Source of the DNA: CAZADA01 sp964526675
Lineage (GTDB): Bacteria > Pseudomonadota > Alphaproteobacteria > Caulobacterales > Maricaulaceae
Length of the DNA stretch: 64,000 nt
Reading direction: 5' to 3'
Assembly: GCA_964526675.1 (NCBI GenBank)
Contig: CAZGLY010000015.1
Coordinates: forward strand, 1 to 64,000
Of this stretch, positions 1 to 10,084 are shown piece by piece; within the stretch, counting starts at the first letter, position 1, and every line of letters starts with the position of its first letter. The notes below the pieces were generated by a model. The model searched no databases and was not told the origin of the DNA. It saw nothing but the letters and a program-made list of their open reading frames with translations. The translations under genes and the position numbers were made by a program.

Positions 1-1749
<1,749 letters not shown>

Positions 1750-1787
1750 CCGTCTTTGGCTGACGGCGGCCGCCGCCCTGACAGTTC

Positions 1788-1827
1788 GAGCCGGAGGAGC
1801 GCAGCGCTCCTCCGGCTCGTGTCGTTT
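1788..1827 (+). terminator. Intrinsic terminator after clpA
   Basis: A near-perfect inverted repeat (arms about 1788-1802 and 1804-1818, each reading GAGCCGGAGGAGCGC or its complement) is followed by GTGTCGTTTT. It lies 38 bases after the clpA stop and before the convergent end of the next minus-strand gene. There is no T-run on the other side, so it should work mainly on the plus strand. Confidence 0.75.
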
Positions 1828-1864
1828 TGGGCCGCCGTTGCGGCGGCGCGCGTAGTTTCGGGCG

Positions 1865-3715
1865 CTAGAATACCTGAATGTTGTTCGTGGAGAGGCTGCT
1901 CAGCTGAACCTGCTCCAGCGTGATGCTCGCCCCGCCGCCCAGATCGATGCGCACGGCGTCGCCCTCCTGGCTCGCGCGCTCCAAGAACGCGCCAGCGCTG
2001 TCGGCGGACAGGCCGTTCATCTTGCCCTGCAAGGCGAGTTTGTCGGCATAGACGTCAAAGTCGCGGATCACGTCAGCGCCGCCGCTTGCGTAGACGAAGG
2101 CCACGTCTTCGCCTTCGCCCAACACGAACACGTCGTCGCCCGCGCCGCTGTGGACGATATCGTCGCGGCTGGCGACGACAATCTGCGCCCCGTTGTTGCT
2201 GGCGTACACCCGGTTCTTCGCGGGGTTCGCACGCCCGTCCGCGGCGTAGCCATGGCCATTGTTTTCGCCCTCAAACGACTGGTTGGGGCCGTAGCGGATC
2301 GGCGTGTAGTCGATTAGGCCGCCGCCCGCGGCCACGGCCACGTCAAAGATGACCGTGTTGCTGCCCTCATTAACGGGGTCGCGATAGTCCATGATCGGGG
2401 ATGAATAGTCGTCCTTCTGATACAACTCAGCGGTTTCGATGTAATAGATGTTGCTGTGATCAGGACCGCCGTGGAAGTCGACGTTCGCGTTGGTGTACGC
2501 CACGTGGATGTTGTTAAAAGCGCCAGTCCCCGCGCTGCCATACACCACAAAGTGCCGCGCGGGTGCTTCCGTAGTGCGAAGATTTTCGAAGGTGCCGTAG
2601 TAACTGTTCAGCAACTCGAGACCGTAACCGCATCCTCTGCCGCCCAGATTCTGTGCGCCGTCAAAAATGAAGTCATTCACATAGGTTTCGACCGAATTGC
2701 TGATGTGAATGCCGTTGGCCCCGGCGTTGCGCACTTTGACGCGTTCAATATCGGACTCGTGGGTGTTCACGAAAAAAACGGCGCGGACGCCGTCGCCGGC
2801 GACTTCATTGCCGATGTAGCGTTCGTTATGATTGTAGAAGCGATGTGGGTCCGGTGTTTGACGCGGCGTTCCATAATCAATGGTGAGGTCCGCCAAGATC
2901 ACATTCGACAGCATGTCTGTGTCACGGCCGAGCACGTGCACTTCCGCGCGACGAACACCGTTTGCATTCGGGTTGTAATCTGTTCCCACTTTGTGGCGGA
3001 AGCTCACCGAATTGCCGTCCACCGCGGCGACTTCCACCATGGCGTTGTAGAAAATGTCCGAGCGGGTCCGGACGTTCGGCGAGGAGCGCTCGATCAGGAA
3101 GAACAGGAAGTCGCCGGGCTCAACCCGGCTGGCGTTGTCAAACGTCGCGCGTGTCGCGTCGGGGCTGACGGCGCCGGTCGTGCGGATGACCGCCTTGGCG
3201 TCGCCTTTGCGCACCCACCAGGATCCGTAGCCCTGGACCTGGGGCGGATGGACCTTGATGGCGTTCACGTTCTCAAACGCGGACGCGGAAACGTCGAGGA
3301 CCGTCTCGTCGATCCCGGAGCCGCGGACGGTCACGTCGCTGCGTTGGATGTTCAGTTGTTCCGTCAGAACAAAGCGCCCGGGCGTCAGGCTGATCTGCGC
3401 GTTGGGCGGGGCGTCGTTGATCAGCTCCTCAAGTTCACGCGTGCTCATGTTCGGGTTGGCGACGAGTGTGATGGCGGTGTTCGGATCGTCGCCCGGCGCG
3501 CGACTGCGCCCGGCGTAATCTCCGCGGTACCGCTTGGGGTCGATGCCGCCCCAGTTGTGGTTTGACGAGGACACGGTCGGCGCGGCGACGAACCCGCCAT
3601 CGTCCATCGGTTGATCGTCGTCGCCGCTTTCGATTGCGCACGCGCCCATCATCACGCACGCCGCCGAGCTGGCCGCAAACGCGCGCCAGCCGTGAGTTCG
3701 AAGAATGTGTTTCAT
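1865..3715 (-). CDS. Secreted right-handed beta-helix lipoprotein with RTX-like C-terminal domain
   Basis: A 616-residue protein of unknown substrate. The ATG at 3715 has GGAAGG nine bases upstream; the open frame continues upstream but without coding character. Residues 1-25 form a signal peptide ending in MGAC, a lipoprotein-type box with Cys26. Residues about 90-480 have the short Asn/Gly-rich turns and regular hydrophobic strands of a pectate-lyase-like beta-helix (for example TPGRFVLTEQLNIQRSDVTV). From about 500 to the end comes GAGDDVFVLGEGEDVAF and a beta-rich stretch like the C-terminal secretion domains of RTX proteins. The family contains polysaccharide lyases and epimerases, so a role on extracellular polysaccharide is likely but inferred. 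Having both a lipobox and an RTX-like tail is odd. Confidence 0.75.
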   Translation of the reverse strand: MKHILRTHGWRAFAASSAACVMMGACAIESGDDDQPMDDGGFVAAPTVSSSNHNWGGIDPKRYRGDYAGRSRAPGDDPNTAITLVANPNMSTRELEELINDAPPNAQISLTPGRFVLTEQLNIQRSDVTVRGSGIDETVLDVSASAFENVNAIKVHPPQVQGYGSWWVRKGDAKAVIRTTGAVSPDATRATFDNASRVEPGDFLFFLIERSSPNVRTRSDIFYNAMVEVAAVDGNSVSFRHKVGTDYNPNANGVRRAEVHVLGRDTDMLSNVILADLTIDYGTPRQTPDPHRFYNHNERYIGNEVAGDGVRAVFFVNTHESDIERVKVRNAGANGIHISNSVETYVNDFIFDGAQNLGGRGCGYGLELLNSYYGTFENLRTTEAPARHFVVYGSAGTGAFNNIHVAYTNANVDFHGGPDHSNIYYIETAELYQKDDYSSPIMDYRDPVNEGSNTVIFDVAVAAGGGLIDYTPIRYGPNQSFEGENNGHGYAADGRANPAKNRVYASNNGAQIVVASRDDIVHSGAGDDVFVLGEGEDVAFVYASGGADVIRDFDVYADKLALQGKMNGLSADSAGAFLERASQEGDAVRIDLGGGASITLEQVQLSSLSTNNIQVF

Positions 3716-3941
3716 CTTCAGGAGCCTTCCCGCGCTTTTCGCCGCGGCGTCGACCAACCCCCGTCTTCCACCACCAGCTTCCGCACTTTGCGGCGAAGTG
3801 TGTCCATTGTGTGTGTCGGCTCGCGGCGTTTCCGCCGCGACTGGGGCGCCAATGTGGCGCTGCGGCATGATGTTTCGCAGTGCGCTCGATCGAGAACAAA
3901 ACGTGCGCGCGCGGCCCTGTCTGGAGGACGTGGCGGTCGGA

Positions 3942-4550
3942 TCACGCCCAACCTCGACCGCCGCGGCCGGTGCGGCGCGTGGTCGCATCAGACCAGGGTC
4001 TCAAACGGGAGACGCCCGGAACGCCGGTGCGCGGATCCGGGAACATCTCGGTGCGCCACAGATCGGCCCCGCGCGCCCACGCCACGAGCCATCCCGCGAC
4101 ACTCGACCGGTGGAAGAACAAGCACGTGCGCGCGTCCAGGACCTCCATTTCCGCGTCATACGCCAAGGCGCCGGGATCGAACACCGAGACCGGGGCCGCC
4201 TCGACGAAGGCTTCCGCGCAGGATGTGATTTCATCGCCCCAGGAGCACAGCGGCACCAGGCCTTCCGGCCACAGCATGTCCGGCGATTGGCGATCGGCCA
4301 GGTACCGCGTCACGGCGGTGTCGCCGAACTCGTCGGTCGCTCCGCCCAGTAGGCCGAGCAGGCCATATCCGGGGCCGAAACCGCCATTGGCGACCAGGCC
4401 GTAGATCTGTCGCAACGCCGATGGCAGCGCGAAACCCAGCGCTTGCTCGCTCTCGTGGATTTCGTCGGGCCGCGCCGGCGGCGGGGCGCCCGCGCGCTCA
4501 GCCTGGAAGCGCAGCAGCGCGATGGCGTCCTCTGAAAACGTCACACTCAT
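3942..4550 (-). CDS. SMI1/KNR4 (SUKH superfamily) protein
   Basis: A 202-residue cytoplasmic-type protein with no signal peptide. The N-terminal half has the SMI1/KNR4 pattern: the helix ARPDEIHESEQALGFALPSAL, then RQIYGLVANGGFGPGYGLLG and the tryptophan/glycine-containing core LVPLCSWGDEI. Members of this fold are often immunity proteins against contact-dependent or polymorphic toxins, but also occur as stand-alone housekeeping proteins. No toxin gene is adjacent; the neighbours are a HIT gene 73 bases upstream and the beta-helix lipoprotein gene downstream, all on the minus strand. The fold assignment is fairly safe; the function is unknown. Confidence 0.75.
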   Translation of the reverse strand: MSVTFSEDAIALLRFQAERAGAPPPARPDEIHESEQALGFALPSALRQIYGLVANGGFGPGYGLLGLLGGATDEFGDTAVTRYLADRQSPDMLWPEGLVPLCSWGDEITSCAEAFVEAAPVSVFDPGALAYDAEMEVLDARTCLFFHRSSVAGWLVAWARGADLWRTEMFPDPRTGVPGVSRLRPWSDATTRRTGRGGRGWA

Positions 4551-4623
4551 ACACCGCGTCCCACGTTCGCACCGGCGTTTTAGCCCACCGTCGGGCGATG
4601 GGGGAGGCGTTTCGCGTCACGCG

Positions 4624-5061
4624 TTAACCGCGAAGGCGCGCTCCCAGCCGTTCGGCGAGCGTGGCGAGTTCCGCGTCGTCGGCGCGTCCAGCTTGGCCGT
4701 GACCGGCCAGCGCGGCGTCCGCCCACCGTGGGATGATGTGAAAGTGGAGGTGAAACACCGTCTGGCCGGCCGGCGCGCCGTTGAACTGCGTGAGCACGAC
4801 GCCGTCGGGCTCGAGCTCCGCGCGCACCGCGTGCGCCACCGTCTGCACGCGTCCGATCAAGGCGGACAGGGCGTCGGCCGGCATGTCGAAGACGGTGCGG
4901 GCCGCCGTCTTCGGCAGCACCAGGGTGTGGCCGCGGGCTTGCGGAAAGATGTCCAGGAAGGCGAGCGCCGCGTCATCCTCGAACACTTTGTGGCAGGGCG
5001 CGTCGCCGCGCAGGATTTTCGCGAAGATGTTCTCGGGGTCGTAGGCGCCCTCAAGGCTCAT
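4624..5061 (-). CDS. HIT family hydrolase (histidine triad)
   Basis: A 145-residue member of the HIT superfamily (Hint/HinT branch), which hydrolyses or transfers nucleotides from substrates such as AMP-lysine or nucleoside phosphoramidates. The signature FHLHFHIIPRW near residues 97-107 carries the three histidines. N-terminal features DPENIFAKILRGDAPCHKVFED and FPQARGHTLVLPK are typical. The start at 5061 is chosen because AGGGAG lies eight bases upstream and the protein then has normal family length. A possible small membrane-peptide frame overlaps its start. Confidence 0.93.
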   Translation of the reverse strand: MSLEGAYDPENIFAKILRGDAPCHKVFEDDAALAFLDIFPQARGHTLVLPKTAARTVFDMPADALSALIGRVQTVAHAVRAELEPDGVVLTQFNGAPAGQTVFHLHFHIIPRWADAALAGHGQAGRADDAELATLAERLGARLRG

Positions 5062-5149
5062 GGTCGTGCTCCCTGCGCATGCGGCTGCGGATGCGCAGGC
5101 CATAGGCCGACACCGCGATCGCGAGCAAGGGGATCGGGAATAGAATCAC
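5051..5149 (-). CDS. Possible 32-residue single-pass membrane peptide overlapping the HIT start
   Basis: A GTG-initiated frame on the minus strand encodes a hydrophobic N-terminus (ILFPIPLLAIAVSAYGL) followed by a strongly basic then acidic tail (RIRSRMRREHDHEP). It ends at a TGA that lies within the first codons of the HIT gene, an arrangement suggesting translational coupling. There is no convincing ribosome-binding site before the GTG and the frame stays open upstream, so the true start, and whether it is a gene at all, is uncertain. No family is recognised. Confidence 0.3.
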   Translation of the reverse strand: MILFPIPLLAIAVSAYGLRIRSRMRREHDHEP

Positions 5150-5217
5150 GGTCTGTGCTTGGCTATCGACAGACCGATCGCGTCCGCGCCTTCGGCCCGT
5201 CGGATCAGGAGCCTCGT

Positions 5218-5925
5218 ATGATCACATCCGCCGTCGCGATCCGCCATGTGGCGTTTGAGGACGCGGGGCTTCTCGCGCCGCTCTTGGCCGAGCGCGGCGC
5301 GGCCCTTTCCTATCTCGAGGCGCCGTTTGCGGACTTCGGCGCGTTTGACGCGCTGGCGCCCGACCTCGTGATCGTTTTGGGCGGGCCGATCGGCGTCTAT
5401 GAGACCGCCGCCTATCCCTTTTTGGAGCCCGAGATCGCCGCCATCCGCCGGCGGCTTGACGCCGACCTCCCCACGCTGGGGGTGTGCCTCGGCGCCCAGC
5501 TCATGGCGCGGGCGCTTGGGGCCGCTGTGCGGCCGGGCCCTCGCAAGGAAATCGGCTACGCGCCGGTGACGCTGACCGAGGCGGGTCGCGCTTCGCCGCT
5601 GAGCGCGCTGGCGCAGGCCGATCATCACGTCCTGCATTGGCACGGCGATCAGATGGACGCGCCGGCGGGCTGCGCCACGCTGGCGGCGACGGACGTCACC
5701 CCCGTGCAGGCGTTCGCGCGCGGACCGCGTCAGCTTGGCCTGCAATTCCATATCGAGACGCCGCCAAAGGCGCTGCCGGCCTGGTTGGTTGGCCACGCGG
5801 TGGAGATCGCCGCGACCCCCGGCGTCGATCCACAGAGCCTCGCCGGGCAAGCTCGTGCTCGCGGCGCCGATGTCGCGGCCGCAGGCCGCGCCGCGCTCGC
5901 CACATGGCTGGACGGCGTGGCGTGA
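5218..5925 (+). CDS. Type 1 glutamine amidotransferase (GMP synthase-like)
   Basis: A 235-residue class I glutamine amidotransferase domain without a fused synthetase. The nucleophile elbow LGVCLGAQLMARALGA carries the catalytic Cys, and LQFHIET supplies the His-x-Glu pair. VLGGPIGVYE is the typical oxyanion-side loop. The ATG at 5218 follows AGGAG with a six-base spacer. Stand-alone proteins of this type include gamma-glutamyl hydrolases and amine-dependent amidotransferases; the partner or acceptor cannot be named from this sequence. It ends 21 bases from the convergent FemAB-like gene. Confidence 0.85.
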   Translation: MITSAVAIRHVAFEDAGLLAPLLAERGAALSYLEAPFADFGAFDALAPDLVIVLGGPIGVYETAAYPFLEPEIAAIRRRLDADLPTLGVCLGAQLMARALGAAVRPGPRKEIGYAPVTLTEAGRASPLSALAQADHHVLHWHGDQMDAPAGCATLAATDVTPVQAFARGPRQLGLQFHIETPPKALPAWLVGHAVEIAATPGVDPQSLAGQARARGADVAAAGRAALATWLDGVA

Positions 5926-5946
5926 CCGCAAGCGGCGCCACGGTGC

Positions 5947-7140
5947 TCACCCGCCGCGCTTGAACGGCGTCATCTCTGTCAGGGCTTCAATCTCGTGATC
6001 GACGGCGCGGCGTTCGCGCTCGAGATAGTCCGCCACCGCGGCCCGGAAGCCGGGGTCCGCAATCCAGTGGTAGGAGTAGACCGGCTCCGGCGCGTAGCCG
6101 CGGGCCATTTTGTGCCCGCCCTGGGCGCCGGCCTCCACGCGCGGAAGCCCAAGCTCAAGCGCGGCGTCGATCGCCTGGTAGTAGCAGATCTCGAAATGGA
6201 GGAAGGGCCGGTCCTCCAACCGCCCCCAATAGCGGCCATAGAGCGCGTCGCCGCCGATGAAGTTGAGGGCGCCGGCGATCCATTCGCCGTTGCGGCGCGC
6301 GAGGATCATCAAGATGTCCTCCGCCATGCGTTCTTGCAGCAAGGCGAAGCACAGGCGGTTCAGATAGGGGCTGCCCCACTTGCGGTCGCCGGTATCCACG
6401 TAGAAGCGGTAAAACGCGTCCCAATGATCGTCCGTAAGCTCGGGGCCGGGGATGCGGACGATCTCCACGCCGTCTTGAGCGGCCGCGCGCTCTTTCTTCA
6501 AATTCTTCCGTTTGCGTGAGGCCAGATCGCCCAGAAAATCATCAAACGCGGCGTAACCGCGATTACGCCAGTGGAACTGGGAATCTTGGCGCTGCAGCAG
6601 CCCATGCTCTCCCGCAAAGCGCCACTCCGGCTCGGTGGGAAAGGTCACGTGCAGCGACGAGACGCCCATGCGCTCAGCGACGTCCACCAGGCCCGCCAGC
6701 ACCGCCTCGCGGCCCAGGGTCGTGGGGGCCAAGACGCGTGGCCCCGTCACGGGCGTGAAGGGGCTGCACACCTGCAGCTTGGGGTAGTAACGGCCCCCGG
6801 CGTGCTCATACGCGTTGGCCCACGCGTGGTCGAACACGAACTCGCCCTGGGAATGGCCCTTGAGATAGGTGGGCGCGGCGCCGATCAGCGCCCCAGAAGC
6901 GTCCTCCGCGAGCACGTGCCGCGGACCCCAGCCCTGGCGGGGCGCGGCGCAGCCGGCTTGCTCCAACGCCTCCAAGAAGTTCCAGGACACGAAGGGGTTG
7001 TAGGGCGCGTCCGGAGGGTTGGCGACGGCGTCCCAGGCGTCTTTGTCGACAGCCGACAGACGATCGACCACGCGGATGGTGATCGTCTCCGAGGCGTCGG
7101 GCGCGCCGGCGTTGCATGGCGTGGGGGCTGAGGATGTCAT
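5947..7140 (-). CDS. FemAB-like GNAT-fold N-acyltransferase (DUF482 type)
   Basis: A 397-residue protein of the FemAB-like/DUF482 group, double GNAT-fold acyltransferases that are often annotated as peptidogalycan biosynthesis proteins; their true substrate is poorly defined. Recognisable blocks are SWNFLEALEQAGC and GWGPRHVLAEDASG near the N-terminus, SRKRKNLKKERAAAQ in the middle, and INFIGG-type and YYQAIDAALELGLPRVEAGA blocks near the C-terminus. The start at 7140 gives normal family length and lies 43 bases downstream of the MaoC gene, so the two are probably co-transcribed. Confidence 0.8.
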   Translation of the reverse strand: MTSSAPTPCNAGAPDASETITIRVVDRLSAVDKDAWDAVANPPDAPYNPFVSWNFLEALEQAGCAAPRQGWGPRHVLAEDASGALIGAAPTYLKGHSQGEFVFDHAWANAYEHAGGRYYPKLQVCSPFTPVTGPRVLAPTTLGREAVLAGLVDVAERMGVSSLHVTFPTEPEWRFAGEHGLLQRQDSQFHWRNRGYAAFDDFLGDLASRKRKNLKKERAAAQDGVEIVRIPGPELTDDHWDAFYRFYVDTGDRKWGSPYLNRLCFALLQERMAEDILMILARRNGEWIAGALNFIGGDALYGRYWGRLEDRPFLHFEICYYQAIDAALELGLPRVEAGAQGGHKMARGYAPEPVYSYHWIADPGFRAAVADYLERERRAVDHEIEALTEMTPFKRGG

Positions 7141-7183
7141 CGCCGTTGATATAGCGTTGCGCCGCGCGTGCGGCGACGGGGCG

Positions 7184-7660
7184 CTAGGCCTCCGCCGCCA
7201 CGGGCACGACTTGCATGTGCAGCCATTCCGCCACGAGCGCGGGGCTCTCCTCGCCCTCAATCTCCACGGTGACTTCGGTGCGCAGCAGGTAGCGCCCGGG
7301 CGCCTTCTCGGTGGCGTCCAGCAGCTTTGTGTGCGCGCGCACGCGCTTGCCGACCCGCACGGGCGTCAGGAACCGGACTTTCTCGAAACCGTAGTTCAGC
7401 GCCATCACCACGCCGTCGAGCGTCGGCGGCTCGGGCGGGGTCAGACGCGACAGCAGCGACAGCGTCAGAAAGCCGTGGGCCACGGTTCCGCCCAACGGTG
7501 TTTGCGCGGCCGCTTCGGGGTCGACGTGAATGAACTGGTGGTCTTCGGTCACGTCCGCGAAGCGGTTGACGCGGTCTTGGTCAACCAAGAACCAGTCGGA
7601 CGAACCGATGTCGGTTCCGATGGCGGCGCGCAGCTGGTCTGGCGTCATGACGGCGGCCAT
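7184..7660 (-). CDS. MaoC-like dehydratase (R-specific enoyl-CoA hydratase type)
   Basis: A 158-residue single hot-dog-fold protein. The hydratase-2 motif is present as DHQFIHVDPEAA followed by GGTVAHGFLTLSLL, giving the catalytic Asp/His pair used to add water to trans-2-enoyl-CoA. The ATG at 7660 has AGGAG seven bases upstream. It lies 30 bases downstream of the GST gene and 43 upstream of the FemAB-like gene, all minus strand, so the three may form a small operon. The exact acyl-CoA substrate is unknown. Confidence 0.88.
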   Translation of the reverse strand: MAAVMTPDQLRAAIGTDIGSSDWFLVDQDRVNRFADVTEDHQFIHVDPEAAAQTPLGGTVAHGFLTLSLLSRLTPPEPPTLDGVVMALNYGFEKVRFLTPVRVGKRVRAHTKLLDATEKAPGRYLLRTEVTVEIEGEESPALVAEWLHMQVVPVAAEA

Positions 7661-7690
7661 GGCGGATCTCCTCTTAAGCGCGGATGGGCG

Positions 7691-8395
7691 TTACCGGCGA
7701 TTGGCCGTGTCCAACAGCCCGCGGGCGTTCTCGGCGAACTTTCGGGCCTCTTCGCTGTCATCGCCGCCTTGCAGGAGCGAGCCCATGTCGGTCGGGACTT
7801 TGATCCCGCGGTCCGCCGCGGGGCGTTCGGCGATCGTCTTCGCCCAGCGCGCGAGGTGTTCAAAGGGCCGGTAATCCACGCCGGACCAGCGGCCCGTGCG
7901 CACCCAGCACCAATTGGCGATGTCGGCGATGGAATAGTCGCCCGCGAGATACTCATGTTCGGCGAGATGGCCATCCAACACGCCGAACAGGCGTTTGACC
8001 TCCGTCTGGTAGCGATCAATCGCGGGTTGGATTTTCTCCGGGAAGTACCGGTAAAACACGTTGGCTTGGCCCATCATCGGCCCCACGCCGCCGACCTGAA
8101 ACATCAACCATTGGAGCGTCTTGGCGCGGCCGTGCGCGTCCGTCGGCAACAGGCGGCCATATTTTTCGGCCAAATAGATCATCAGCGCGCCGGACTCAAA
8201 GATGGTCAGGTTGTCGGCGTCCGCGTCGACAATGGCGGGGATCCGGCCATTTGGATTTATCGCGAGGTATTCCGGCGTCTTTTGCTCGCCCTTCATCAGA
8301 TCGATCGCGTGCACCTCGTACGCAGCCCCCAACTCTTCGAGCGTGACGGAAGCCTTCCATCCGTTGGGCGTCGCGGCGGTGTACAGGTGGATCAT
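7691..8395 (-). CDS. Glutathione S-transferase (YfcG/YghU-like)
   Basis: A 234-residue cytosolic glutathione transferase. The N-terminal thioredoxin-like half contains TAATPNGWKASVTLEELG and INPNGRIPAIVD (cis-proline), then FESGALMIYLAEKYG which binds the gamma-glutamyl part of glutathione. The C-terminal helical domain includes YSIADIANWCWV. The TPNG motif is typical of YfcG/YghU-type enzymes with disulfide-bond reductase activity. The start at 8395 follows a purine-rich GAGAGAG. It is divergent from a TetR-family gene across 283 bases, so that regulator may control it; this is inference from position. Confidence 0.9.
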   Translation of the reverse strand: MIHLYTAATPNGWKASVTLEELGAAYEVHAIDLMKGEQKTPEYLAINPNGRIPAIVDADADNLTIFESGALMIYLAEKYGRLLPTDAHGRAKTLQWLMFQVGGVGPMMGQANVFYRYFPEKIQPAIDRYQTEVKRLFGVLDGHLAEHEYLAGDYSIADIANWCWVRTGRWSGVDYRPFEHLARWAKTIAERPAADRGIKVPTDMGSLLQGGDDSEEARKFAENARGLLDTANRR

Positions 8396-8678
8396 GGCGG
8401 CTCTCTCTGTGAGGCGCGGACGGGCCACGCGGACCGCCCAGTCATCGCGCGTGACCGTACGCGACGCAAGCGGCCCCGGATCGCGATGGGCCGCGCGCTC
8501 CCGAAAGAGCCCCGGCGTTTGGGGATGCGCCCAGGCGTCGCTCTTGCCAGAGCCGCCGCCGGCCTCGTACAACCAGCGATCCGCACCGGCGCATGACGAC
8601 CCGATGCGCGCCGCCCGTCGGGCCGCGCCGGGGCGGAGCGTCGAAGCGCGGACGCGAACTGACCGTGAAGGACACGGC

Positions 8679-9467
8679 GTGACCAAACGCGACACCGACC
8701 CCGGCGTAGAGGCGTCGGCCCCGGGGACGACGGGGACAGACGATGACGACGCGGCGTTGGTCGACGGACGGCGCTTGCGCAGCGAGCGCAGCCGGTTGGC
8801 CATCGCCCGCGCGTTGCTGGATGTGGTGCGCGACACGGGCTTGCCGCCGACGGTGGATGAGATCGCGCACCGCGCCGGCGTGTCGCGCCGTTCGGTGTTT
8901 CGTCACTTCGGCGACATGACGGAGTTGTACGCCACCGCGATCGTGTTGCAGCGCGAGGATGTGAGCGAACTCTTTCCGGGACCGGAGTTGGGCCAGGCGC
9001 CGCTGGAGGAGCGGATCCGCCAAATGGCGGTGCAGCTGGGCGCAATCTACGAACGCTGCGGGGCGATGATCCGCGTGTTTCGGCTGCACCGGTCGCAGAA
9101 TGAGCTGCTGCAGCGGCGGTGGGAGGCGGACATCGCGGCGCTGCGGCATTTCGTGGGGTCGGTGTTTTCCGATTGTCTTGCGGATTACGCGCCGCCTGAC
9201 GACGTCCATGTGCGCAACGCCATCAGCCTCGCGCTCGATCCGCTGACGTGGGAGACCATGCGCGAGGAGCTTGGCTTGTCAGCGCCTGAGGCGCGCGCGG
9301 TGATGGCCCGCACGTTGGCGGCCCTGGTTGGCTGCGCGACGCCGGACGTGTCGCACAGCGTGTATGACGACGCGCCGGTCGCGGGCTCGCCGCCCCGGTC
9401 GTCCGACGCCGCTTTGGACGCCACGGCCCGCGTCGCGACGGCCAACATCGCCGGCCCGCCGTTCTAG
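8679..9467 (+). CDS. TetR/AcrR-family transcriptional regulator
   Basis: A 262-residue regulator. The DNA-binding helix-turn-helix is at about residues 45-80 (PPTVDEIAHRAGVSRRSVFRHFGD). The C-terminal ligand-binding part is alpha-helical and followed by a low-complexity Ala/Ser/Pro tail. A GTG start at 8679 is preferred because GAAGGA lies a few bases upstream; an upstream ATG at 8602 would add 26 Arg-rich residues and is less likely. It is divergent from the GST-MaoC-FemAB group, the usual arrangement for a local repressor. The ligand is unknown. Confidence 0.85.
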   Translation: MTKRDTDPGVEASAPGTTGTDDDDAALVDGRRLRSERSRLAIARALLDVVRDTGLPPTVDEIAHRAGVSRRSVFRHFGDMTELYATAIVLQREDVSELFPGPELGQAPLEERIRQMAVQLGAIYERCGAMIRVFRLHRSQNELLQRRWEADIAALRHFVGSVFSDCLADYAPPDDVHVRNAISLALDPLTWETMREELGLSAPEARAVMARTLAALVGCATPDVSHSVYDDAPVAGSPPRSSDAALDATARVATANIAGPPF

Positions 9468-9697
9468 CGCTTCGCGCGTTCCCCTCGATCCGAAGCGACC
9501 ATGGTTTAGCGCCGTCCACGGACGACGTGCGCGCGAACTCTGGCGCGCCGCTTGCACGCGCCGGCCCATGCGGCGCCGGGCTCTGGCCTGTGCGCCCCAG
9601 GGCCGCCCAGGACGCGCTTTCGCTTTTGCGTCGCGTGCAATGGCCGGCGGTTATCCTTGAACTTTCGTCGCTGCGGGCGGCGCACAGGAGACAGGCT

Positions 9698-9955
9698 ATG
9701 AACGCCGGCGTGACGATCACCCTGCGGTCCCTTCGCCCCGATGGCGCGACGGACGAGTGTGCGCTTGTCCACCAGATGGCGGCGCAAAGCGCGTTCGCCG
9801 ACGACGACGCGGAAGAGGCGTGTCCGTACATCATCAAGACTGAGGTGGCCGCTGACGGCGTCGTGAAGACGGTCGTGTTCGAACGCCCTGAGGCCGCGCG
9901 ACGTTTCCGAGCCTTGTTGTCCGCCGCGGCGCCGCAGCTTTACGCTGAGGACTGA
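9698..9955 (+). CDS. Hypothetical protein, 85 residues
   Basis: A small acidic cytoplasmic protein with no recognised domain. The ATG at 9698 has AGGAG seven bases upstream, and codon usage matches the neighbouring genes. The sequence alternates a short beta-rich start (NAGVTITLRSLRP), an acidic helix (AAQSAFADDDAEEACPYI) and a C-terminal helix (RPEAARRFRALLSAAAPQL). The 230 bases between the TetR gene and this gene hold nothing I can assign. Confidence 0.65.
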   Translation: MNAGVTITLRSLRPDGATDECALVHQMAAQSAFADDDAEEACPYIIKTEVAADGVVKTVVFERPEAARRFRALLSAAAPQLYAED

Positions 9956-10084
9956 ACAACGCTCGGGCTCGGCTTTACGCCTCCTTAGGTCATCATCCCC
10001 ATGCTTCTGCGGGTCTTGAGCGCCGCGCGCCGACTGACGCCCGGCGCGTCCCGGCCCCGACGCGGCGGACCGAGGGAGAACGCG

